A DNA stretch of 6,030 bases from an uncultured Ruminococcus sp. (GTDB lineage Bacteria; Bacillota; Clostridia; Oscillospirales; Acutalibacteraceae): the NCBI GenBank assembly GCA_902783065.1, contig CACZPV010000096.1, forward strand, positions 1-6,030, read 5' to 3'. Position 1 is the first letter of the stretch; every line of letters starts with the position of its first letter. The notes beneath the pieces were generated by a model. That model was not told the DNA's origin and searched no databases. It saw only the letters and a list, made by a program, of their open reading frames with translations. The position numbers and the translations under genes were made by a program. This document shows, in pieces, positions 1 through 4,887 of this stretch.

Positions 1-228
1 AAACATTCATTTTCTTTAATTTTATGCAAGTATTTATGGAATTTTATTCAAAAATTATCACAGTTGTAATTGAAATCCACCAAATCAAAGGGGGGACTGA
101 ATAGTTACGAATAATCAAAATATTGTTACAGCAATTGATGGCAGATAAATAATAAAACTGTACGCGGAACGTTCAGGACACATCTGATGCCGGGGGACAA
201 TGTTATTACCGGGAGGTTAGTTCGGAAA
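1..228. other. AT-rich non-coding region upstream of purN
   Basis: I see no supportable gene here. All three forward frames are short and interrupted by stops, and none resembles the end of a purine gene such as purM, so the preceding gene must end before the window. A TGTAAT at 65-70 resembles a -10 box, but no good -35 sits 16-18 bases upstream, so a promoter is only possible. A strong purine run (AAA plus six G) lies at 87-95 without an ATG, GTG or TTG at the right distance. The stretch from about 160 to 228 is richer in G and C, includes the 8-base palindrome GAACGTTC at 167-174, and is open in the purN frame from 139. Confidence 0.5.
211..216 (+). promoter_or_regulatory. Candidate purN ribosome binding site
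   Basis: GGGAGG stands 12 bases before the ATG at 229, a rather long spacing. A competing start, the in-frame ATG at 187, has AGGA at 175-178 with 8 bases of spacing and would add 14 residues. The 229 start is preferred because PurN proteins normally begin right at the first beta strand that leads to the phosphate-binding glycine loop, and the extra 14 residues match nothing I know in the family. Confidence 0.5.
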
Positions 229-852
229 ATGAAAAATATTGTAGTGCTTGTTTCGGGAGGCGGAACGAATTTACAGGCATTGATAGATGCACAGGAAAGC
301 GGTGTCATTAAGGGCGGAAAAATCACCTGTGTAATTTCTTCCAAGCCGGGTGTTTATGCACTTGAAAGAGCAAAATATCATCATATAAAATCAAGAGTGA
401 TTGCAAGAAAAGAATACGGCGATGTTGTTGAATACAGTACTGCTATTCTTGAAGCACTTCAGGAAGAAAAGGCAGACCTTGTGGTATATGCGGGCTTTAT
501 GACAATATTGGATGAATTGGTTATTAAAGCATATCCGTATAAAATGATTAATGTCCATCCTGCCTTGATTCCGAGTTTCTGTGGAAAAGGATATTATGGT
601 CTGCGGGTTCATGAGGAGGTACTGAAAAAGGGTGTAAAGCTGACAGGTGCAACGGTTCATTTCGTTACAGAAGTTTGTGACGGAGGCCCGATTATTCTGC
701 AGAAGGCAGTAGAAGTTGAAAGCAGTGATACACCCGAAGTACTGCAGAAAAGAGTTATGGAACAGGCAGAATGGAAAATTCTGCCGCAGGCTGTTTCTCT
801 TTTCTGTGAAGATAAGCTGGAAGTAAAAAATGAAATAGTATACATAAAGTGA
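229..852 (+). CDS. purN: Phosphoribosylglycinamide formyltransferase PurN
   Basis: PurN is the cytoplasmic enzyme that moves a formyl group from 10-formyltetrahydrofolate to GAR, giving FGAR, the third step of de novo purine synthesis. The 207-residue product has the usual family length and all hallmarks. The N-terminal strand leads to the glycine loop SGGGTNLQ (9-16), which binds the substrate phosphate. AGFMTIL (88-94) is the folate-side motif. INVHPALIPSF (107-117) carries the catalytic Asn108 and His110, and the CDGGPI segment carries the catalytic Asp151. These correspond to Asn106, His108 and Asp144 of the E. coli enzyme. The FCGKGYYG stretch (117-124) is typical of PurN. The gene runs into the IMP cyclohydrolase gene 11 bases downstream, suggesting one transcript. 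An upstream ATG at 187 would give 221 residues. Identity is very secure; the exact start is less so. Confidence 0.97.
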   Translation: MKNIVVLVSGGGTNLQALIDAQESGVIKGGKITCVISSKPGVYALERAKYHHIKSRVIARKEYGDVVEYSTAILEALQEEKADLVVYAGFMTILDELVIKAYPYKMINVHPALIPSFCGKGYYGLRVHEEVLKKGVKLTGATVHFVTEVCDGGPIILQKAVEVESSDTPEVLQKRVMEQAEWKILPQAVSLFCEDKLEVKNEIVYIK

Positions 853-854
853 GG
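851..854 (+). promoter_or_regulatory. Ribosome binding site overlapping the purN stop codon
   Basis: GAGG at 851-854 shares two bases with the purN TGA (850-852) and lies 9 bases before the ATG at 864. A GTG at 849 is in the same frame and would overlap the purN stop, but it has no ribosome site of its own at proper spacing. The ATG is therefore taken as the start. The geometry suggests translational coupling with purN. Confidence 0.65.
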
Positions 855-863
855 TACGTAAGA

Positions 864-1571
864 ATGACAGATTTAGTAAAGGAAATTTCGTCAACTACTT
901 ATCCCGGCCGTGGAATTATTATCGGCAAAAGTGAAGACGGAACAAAAGCGGTTATCGGTTATTTTATAATGGGCAGAAGTACGAACAGCAGAAACAGAGT
1001 ATTTGTCAAGGAAAACAATGATCTGAAAACACAGGCATTTGATCCTTCACAGTTGGTTGATCCATCACTGATTATTTACGCTCCGGTTCGTACACTGGAA
1101 AACCAGACTGTTGTTACCAACGGAGATCAGACGGATACAGTAAGAGATTTTATTCTTGAGGGAAAAAGCTTTGAAGATGCCCTCAGAACAAGAACTTTTG
1201 AGCCGGATCCTCCGAATTTCACACCGAGAATATCTGGTATTCTTGAATTTGCGGATAATGATTTTTGTTATAAAATGTCTATTCTGAAAAGTAATGAAGG
1301 CAGAGAATCATCAGCACTGCGCTTCTTCTATGAATATGCACAGCCGGTTGCCGGCGAAGGTCATTTTATCCATACTTATAAATGTGACGGGAATCCTATA
1401 CCTTCATTTGAGGGCGAACCTACACTTGTTAATATAAGCGGAGATATTGATACATTTACAAATAATGTATGGAATGCACTGAACGAAGATAATAAAGTAT
1501 CGCTGTATACAAGATTTACAGATCTTGCTACAGGTGAGTATGAAGACAGGATTGTAAATAAGAATGTTTGA
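864..1571 (+). CDS. purO: PurO-type IMP cyclohydrolase
   Basis: The 235-residue product resembles the stand-alone IMP cyclohydrolase family (PurO-like, Ntn-hydrolase type fold) first known from archaea and also present in many Clostridia. This enzyme closes the ring of FAICAR to IMP, the last step of the pathway, and is unrelated to the cyclohydrolase domain of ordinary PurH. Visible conserved blocks are TYPGRGIIIG (12-21), YFIMGRSTNSRNRVF (33-47), an NGDQTDT block (86-92) and the EPDPPNFTPRI segment (113-123). There is no signal peptide or membrane segment, so it is cytoplasmic. It follows purN by 11 bases and precedes a PurH that lacks its own cyclohydrolase domain, which supports the assignment strongly. 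The symbol purO is borrowed from the archaeal enzyme; bacterial members are usually annotated without one. The assignment rests on remembered family motifs plus context, not on a database search. Confidence 0.9.
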   Translation: MTDLVKEISSTTYPGRGIIIGKSEDGTKAVIGYFIMGRSTNSRNRVFVKENNDLKTQAFDPSQLVDPSLIIYAPVRTLENQTVVTNGDQTDTVRDFILEGKSFEDALRTRTFEPDPPNFTPRISGILEFADNDFCYKMSILKSNEGRESSALRFFYEYAQPVAGEGHFIHTYKCDGNPIPSFEGEPTLVNISGDIDTFTNNVWNALNEDNKVSLYTRFTDLATGEYEDRIVNKNV

Positions 1572-1674
1572 TGTGATATCAGGACTGGTGTGATGAATCG
1601 GTTATGTATGGGTAAAGGAATCTCAGACTTTTATAATCGACTGATTTCAATTTAAGAAAGGGGAATTACATACA
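1572..1674 (+). promoter_or_regulatory. purO-purH gap with possible internal promoter and purH ribosome site
   Basis: This 103-base spacer is the only sizeable gap in the purine block. It holds a consensus-like -10 box TATAAT at 1632-1637. The sequence 17 bases upstream (TGGGTA, 1609-1614) is a poor -35, so an internal promoter is possible but weakly supported. A ribosome binding site AAAGGGG at 1657-1663 precedes the purH ATG by 11 bases. A weak 8-base pairing between 1595-1602 and 1640-1647, with a 37-base loop, is not convincing as a regulator. Confidence 0.3.
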
Positions 1675-2850
1675 ATGAATGAACTGGAACTGAAGTATGG
1701 CTGTAATCCTAATCAGAAGCCGTCAAAAATTTTTATGGAGGATGGAAAAGATCTGCCTGTTACTGTACTGAACGGCAGACCGGGATATATTAATTTTCTC
1801 GATGCATTTAACAGCTGGCAGCTTGTCAGCGAGTTAAAAGCAGCGACAGGACTTCCCTCAGCGGCATCTTTCAAGCATGTAAGTCCTGCCGGTGCAGCAG
1901 TGGCAACAGAGCTTTCTGATACGCTTAAGAAAATTTATTTTGTGGATGATCTGGAACTTTCACCGATTGCAAGTGCCTATGCAAAAGCAAGAGGAGCAGA
2001 CAGAATGTCTTCTTACGGCGACTGGGTAGCACTTTCGGATACGTGTGATAAGGAAACTGCACTTTTGTTGAAAAGAGAGGTTTCTGATGGTATTATTGCA
2101 CCTGATTATACAGAAGAAGCATTGGAAATTCTCAAATCCAAGCGTAAAGGAACATACAATGTTGTAAAGGTAGATACTTCATATACACCTGCTGCGATTG
2201 AACATAAGCAAGTTTTTGGCATTACATTTGAGCAGGGAAGAAATGATCTCCGGATTGATGCTGATATGCTGAAAAATATTGTAACAGATAATAAAGAACT
2301 TACGGAGGCTGCAAAAAGAGATCTGATTATCGCCTTGATTACTCTGAAATATACACAGTCCAACTCTGTATGCTATGCTAAGGACGGACAGGCAATTGGT
2401 GTCGGTGCCGGACAGCAGTCAAGAATCCACTGCACAAGACTGGCAGGCAATAAGGCTGATATATGGTATCTCCGTCAGAATCCAAAGGTTCTTTCGCTTC
2501 CATTCAGAGATGATATCAGAAGACCCGACAGGGACAATACAATCGATGTCTATATCTCTGATGATTATGAAGATGTACTTGCAGATGGTGTATGGGAACA
2601 GTTCTTTACTGTAAAGCCGGAACCCTTGACAAGGGAAGAAAAGAAGGAATGGCTTAAAACATTCAGCGGTGTTTCTCTCGGTTCCGATGCATTTTTTCCG
2701 TTTGGCGATAATATTGAACGTGCAAAACGCAGCGGAGTACAATATATCGCACAGCCCGGCGGATCAATTCGTGATGATAATGTTATTGATACGTGCAACA
2801 AATATAATATGACAATGGCATTTACAGGCATTCGTCTGTTCCACCACTGA
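1675..2850 (+). CDS. purH: AICAR formyltransferase, PurH without the IMP cyclohydrolase domain
   Basis: The enzyme transfers a formyl group from 10-formyltetrahydrofolate to AICAR to give FAICAR, the penultimate step to IMP. The 391-residue product corresponds to the C-terminal formyltransferase half of bifunctional PurH/ATIC (about 390 of some 590 residues in the human protein). It starts at KYGCNPNQKPS (7-17), with no MGS-like cyclohydrolase domain in front. The catalytic Lys67-His68 pair lies in ASFKHVSPAGAAV (64-76). A second highly conserved block spans 225-258 (KYTQSNSVCYAK through GAGQQSRIHCTRLAG). The C-terminal region has DAFFPFGDNIERA (338-350), AQPGGSIRDD (359-368) and the ending GIRLFHH (385-391), which is complete. 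A ribosome site AAAGGGG precedes the start. purD begins 15 bases downstream. The missing cyclohydrolase activity is supplied by the neighbouring purO-type gene. This looks like the normal stand-alone form, not a truncation, because the reading frame is clean at both ends. Confidence 0.96.
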   Translation: MNELELKYGCNPNQKPSKIFMEDGKDLPVTVLNGRPGYINFLDAFNSWQLVSELKAATGLPSAASFKHVSPAGAAVATELSDTLKKIYFVDDLELSPIASAYAKARGADRMSSYGDWVALSDTCDKETALLLKREVSDGIIAPDYTEEALEILKSKRKGTYNVVKVDTSYTPAAIEHKQVFGITFEQGRNDLRIDADMLKNIVTDNKELTEAAKRDLIIALITLKYTQSNSVCYAKDGQAIGVGAGQQSRIHCTRLAGNKADIWYLRQNPKVLSLPFRDDIRRPDRDNTIDVYISDDYEDVLADGVWEQFFTVKPEPLTREEKKEWLKTFSGVSLGSDAFFPFGDNIERAKRSGVQYIAQPGGSIRDDNVIDTCNKYNMTMAFTGIRLFHH

Positions 2851-2865
2851 TATGGAGGTACAATC

Positions 2866-4131
2866 ATGAAAATTCTTGTAATTGGCGGCGGCGGACGTGA
2901 GCATACTATCATCCGCAAATTGAAAGAAAGTCCCAGGGTTGATAAAATCTATGCTGCACCCGGTAACGGCGGTATTTCCCGTGATGCCGAATGTGTCAAT
3001 ATCAATGTGATGGATAAAGAGGGTATGGTGAAATTTGCTAAGGAAAATGAGATAGATCTCGTTTTTGTTGCTCCAGATGATCCCCTCGCTGCGGGAATGG
3101 TTGACACATTGACTGCCAACGATATCAAAGCTTTTGGTCCCCGAGCTGAAGCAGCAGTAATTGAAAGCAGCAAAGTGTTCTCCAAAAATCTGATGAAAAA
3201 ATACAATATTCCGACAGCTGAATATGAAGTTTTTTCCGATCCTGTAAAGGCGATGACTTACATCGAAGAAAAAGGCAAATATCCGGTTGTGGTAAAGGCA
3301 GATGGTCTTGCACTCGGTAAGGGAGTTATTATTGCGAAAGATCATAACGAGGCTCAGGCTGCGGTCAAGGAAATCATGGATGATAAAAAATTCGGAGATT
3401 CAGGCAACAATGTTGTTGTGGAAGAATTTCTGACAGGACCGGAGGTTTCTGTACTGGCATTTACAGATGGTATTGCACTGAAACCGATGGTTTCTTCCAA
3501 GGATCATAAAAGAGCCTATGATAATGATGAAGGTCTGAATACGGGCGGTATGGGTACAATCAGTCCCAACCCGTATTATACAGAAGATATTGCGGAGATT
3601 TGCCGCAGGACAATCTTTGAACCGACAGTAGCAGCTATGAACAGTGAAAACAGAACTTTCAAAGGATGTCTTTATTTTGGGCTTATGATTACACCAGACG
3701 GACCGAAGGTGATCGAATATAATGCACGCTTTGGAGATCCCGAAGCACAGGTGGTTTTGCCAAGACTGAAAACAGATTTGGTAGATATTATCGAAGCAGT
3801 AATTGATGAGAAGCTTTCACAGCTTGATATTGAATGGTCAAACGAAGCAACAGCCTGTGTTGTAATGGCATCCGGCGGATATCCGCTCGCATACAGGAAA
3901 GGACTCGAAATTACAGGTCTTGATGAAAACGGACAGATAGATGGTGCAACGGTATATCATGCCGGAACAAAGTATGAAAACGGCAAATTCTATACAAGCG
4001 GCGGACGTGTACTTGGTGTAACTGCCGCAGGAAAAACATTGGATGATGCACTTGAAAAAGCCTATGCAGCAGTGAAAAAAATAAATTTTGAGGGTGTACA
4101 TTACAGAACTGACATCGGTAAAACAAAATAA
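2866..4131 (+). CDS. purD: Phosphoribosylamine-glycine ligase PurD (GAR synthetase)
   Basis: PurD joins glycine to phosphoribosylamine using ATP, giving GAR, the substrate of PurN. The 421-residue product matches the family length. The N-terminal domain begins with LVIGGGGREHT (4-14) and has APGNGG (31-36). The ATP-grasp part shows VVKADGLALGKGV (142-154), the EEF...GPEVSVLAF strand (186-199), KDHKRAYDNDEGLNTGGMG (212-230) and the family signature RFGDPEAQV (288-296). The C-terminal domain contains ASGGYP (335-340) and SGGRVLGVTA (378-387), as expected. The segment VAPDDPLAAGMVD (68-80) replaces the more widespread VGPEAPL form, a local variant rather than a lesion. A GGAGG site at 2854-2858 stands 7 bases before the ATG. 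The gene follows purH by 15 bases and is the last gene before a strong terminator, so it most likely ends the purine transcript. Confidence 0.98.
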   Translation: MKILVIGGGGREHTIIRKLKESPRVDKIYAAPGNGGISRDAECVNINVMDKEGMVKFAKENEIDLVFVAPDDPLAAGMVDTLTANDIKAFGPRAEAAVIESSKVFSKNLMKKYNIPTAEYEVFSDPVKAMTYIEEKGKYPVVVKADGLALGKGVIIAKDHNEAQAAVKEIMDDKKFGDSGNNVVVEEFLTGPEVSVLAFTDGIALKPMVSSKDHKRAYDNDEGLNTGGMGTISPNPYYTEDIAEICRRTIFEPTVAAMNSENRTFKGCLYFGLMITPDGPKVIEYNARFGDPEAQVVLPRLKTDLVDIIEAVIDEKLSQLDIEWSNEATACVVMASGGYPLAYRKGLEITGLDENGQIDGATVYHAGTKYENGKFYTSGGRVLGVTAAGKTLDDALEKAYAAVKKINFEGVHYRTDIGKTK

Positions 4132-4164
4132 ATTATTGTTCTGATTGTTTAGTCGGGACATGAA

Positions 4165-4202
4165 AACTTTGCCCGTCCGGATATTAACGGATGGGCAAAG
4201 TT
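4165..4202 (+). terminator. Hairpin terminator after purD
   Basis: AACTTTGCCCGTCCG (4165-4179) pairs with CGGATGGGCAAAGTT (4188-4202) over 15 base pairs with one G-U wobble, around the 8-base loop GATATTAA. It starts 33 bases after the purD stop and is followed by a modest T-rich stretch (TTCTTATATT, counting the last stem bases). An A-run on the other side (4163-4166) would give a T-tract on the minus strand, so the hairpin could stop transcription in both directions. It separates the purine block from the ATPase operon. Confidence 0.85.
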
Positions 4203-4275
4203 CTTATATTGTATCAGAAAAGTGATTTTGCATTAAATTGATTTGCTTCTTGCAAAAAAATTTTATTCACACGGA

Positions 4276-4302
4276 TTATGCGTCAAAAAAGAATTTTATA
4301 AT
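4276..4302 (+). promoter_or_regulatory. Possible promoter of the V-ATPase operon
   Basis: A perfect -10 hexamer TATAAT lies at 4297-4302, inside an AT-rich run. The best upstream element is a poor -35 (TTATGC, 4276-4281) at a short 15-base spacing. Alternatives are TATACT at 4413-4418 and a -35-like TTGAAA at 4423-4428, neither of which has a well-placed partner. A promoter somewhere in this interval is expected because a terminator lies upstream, but the exact site is uncertain. Confidence 0.3.
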
Positions 4303-4395
4303 ATATATCGAAATTACTTGATTTTTGGAGTAAATTATGGTTTAATTAACATGAGTGTGTTTAGCTAATTGCAAAATTACCAAAGATTTTATTCT

Positions 4396-4435
4396 TGCCG
4401 AAAACGGGCAGATATACTGATGTTGAAAAAACATC
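4396..4435 (+). repeat. Two adjacent small inverted repeats in the ATPase leader
   Basis: TGCCG (4396-4400) can pair with CGGGCA (4405-4410) with one bulged G and an AAAA loop. Right after it, GATGTT (4419-4424) pairs perfectly with AACATC (4430-4435) around a GAAAA loop. The stems are only 5-6 base pairs. They are not followed by T-runs, so they are not terminators, and any regulatory role is unproven. Confidence 0.35.
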
Positions 4436-4451
4436 GATGAATTGTAGTAAA

Positions 4452-4473
4452 TTCAGAGAATTTAATTCCTGAA
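4452..4473 (+). repeat. Imperfect palindrome upstream of the ATPase operon
   Basis: TTCAG-A-GAATT followed by T and AATTC-CTGAA forms two 10-base arms with one extra A and a one-base centre. Such a compact, nearly centre-less palindrome looks more like a dimeric protein binding site than an RNA hairpin, since the centre leaves no room for a loop. No known operator was recognised. Confidence 0.35.
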
Positions 4474-4520
4474 CTGCTGATTTCATTTTTTATTTTGCAG
4501 ACTGCTAATCAACGTGTTTT

Positions 4521-4529
4521 AAAGGGGGG
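4521..4529 (+). promoter_or_regulatory. Strong ribosome binding site that fixes a TTG start
   Basis: AAAGGGGGG ends 7 bases before the TTG at 4537. No ATG or GTG in the frame lies near the site, so this purine run decides the start of the stalk-subunit gene. Except for one inserted A, the same sequence (AAA, six G, then CTGAA) is found at 87-100 in the region upstream of purN. Confidence 0.8.
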
Positions 4530-4536
4530 CTGAAAT

Positions 4537-4848
4537 TTGGCAAAAGATTTCGTCAGATCTATACTGGATACCGAAGAAGATTGTAAGAATAAAGAGGCGC
4601 TCGCAAAAAAACAGGCGGAAGAAAAGAAGGCAGATGCAAAAAAACAAGCTGAAAAATTCATTTCTGATGCCTACAAAGATGTTGACAAAATGTTGGAGGA
4701 TGATAAGAAAGCTGTTTCTGACAGTATTGACCGCAGATTGGAAAAAGAAAGCGTCAAAGTAGAAAAAGAATGTGAGAAGCTTACCGAGAAAGCTGAAAAA
4801 AACCGCAGTAAAGTCACAGAAATGGCTGTCAATGCGCTGATCAGCTGA
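4537..4848 (+). CDS. V-type ATP synthase stalk subunit, G/H type
   Basis: The 103-residue product is almost entirely charged helix, rich in Lys, Glu, Asp and Ala, with no membrane segment or signal peptide. It directly precedes the gene for subunit I, the usual place of the small G/H (NtpF-type) stalk subunit in bacterial V-ATPase operons. In that family this subunit pairs with subunit E to form the peripheral stalk joining the catalytic head to subunit I. The motif AKKQAE recurs at 23-28 and 34-39, an 11-residue spacing expected of the right-handed coiled coil known for E/G stalks. The start is TTG, chosen for the strong purine run 7 bases upstream. Low-complexity helices look alike, so the function rests largely on position; a generic coiled-coil protein cannot be excluded. 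A single Cys occurs in each half (16 and 79). Confidence 0.8.
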   Translation: MAKDFVRSILDTEEDCKNKEALAKKQAEEKKADAKKQAEKFISDAYKDVDKMLEDDKKAVSDSIDRRLEKESVKVEKECEKLTEKAEKNRSKVTEMAVNALIS

Positions 4849-4876
4849 AAACTCCATGTAAACAAATAAAAAGTGT

Positions 4877-4882
4877 GGTGAT
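4877..4882 (+). promoter_or_regulatory. Ribosome binding site of the subunit I gene
   Basis: GGTGAT matches the 3' part of the full Shine-Dalgarno sequence AGGAGGTGAT and lies 5 bases before the TTG at 4888. The nearest ATG in frame (4903, residue 6) has no ribosome site in front. This supports the TTG start. Confidence 0.6.
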
Positions 4883-4887
4883 ATTAT

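Larger units (their letters stand above)
4203..4536 (+). other. Long AT-rich intergenic region and ATPase operon leader
   Basis: No gene is supported in these 334 bases. The region is strongly AT-rich, unlike the flanking genes. It holds a perfect TATAAT (4297-4302), several short inverted repeats between 4366 and 4473, and a strong ribosome site just before the downstream TTG start. The phrases TTGCAAAA and ATTTTATTC each occur twice (4250-4257 and 4369-4376; 4260-4268 and 4386-4394), which may be chance in such AT-rich DNA. If transcription starts near 4309, the untranslated leader would be about 230 bases. No riboswitch family was recognised. Confidence 0.6.

Noticed and set aside
24..104. 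Short forward frame starting at ATG 24
   Set aside because: Only 26 codons, very AT-rich, no ribosome site and no recognisable product; it reads through the purine run at 87-95.
190..212. CCGG...CCGG pairing that could hide the purN ribosome site
   Set aside because: Only four base pairs with a 15-base loop; too weak to propose as regulation.
217..229. Sequence resembling an inverted PurR box (GTTCGG core, 11 of 13 positions)
   Set aside because: It is a single copy lying between the purN ribosome site and start codon. PurR boxes normally work as spaced pairs near the promoter, and no partner was found at the usual distance.
391..894. Minus-strand frame of 167 residues opposite purN
   Set aside because: It lies antisense to a well-conserved gene, is rich in Phe, Cys and His as expected of a shadow frame, and has no ribosome site.
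1595..1648. Hairpin in the purO-purH gap
   Set aside because: Eight weak pairs, including wobbles, around a 37-base loop, with no T-run; likely chance.
2375..2614. Second + strand frame inside purH
   Set aside because: It overlaps the conserved formyltransferase core in another frame and has no ribosome site or known motif.
2764..3345. Minus-strand frame of 193 residues across the purH-purD junction
   Set aside because: It is antisense to two clearly coding genes, and its composition is that of a complementary shadow frame.
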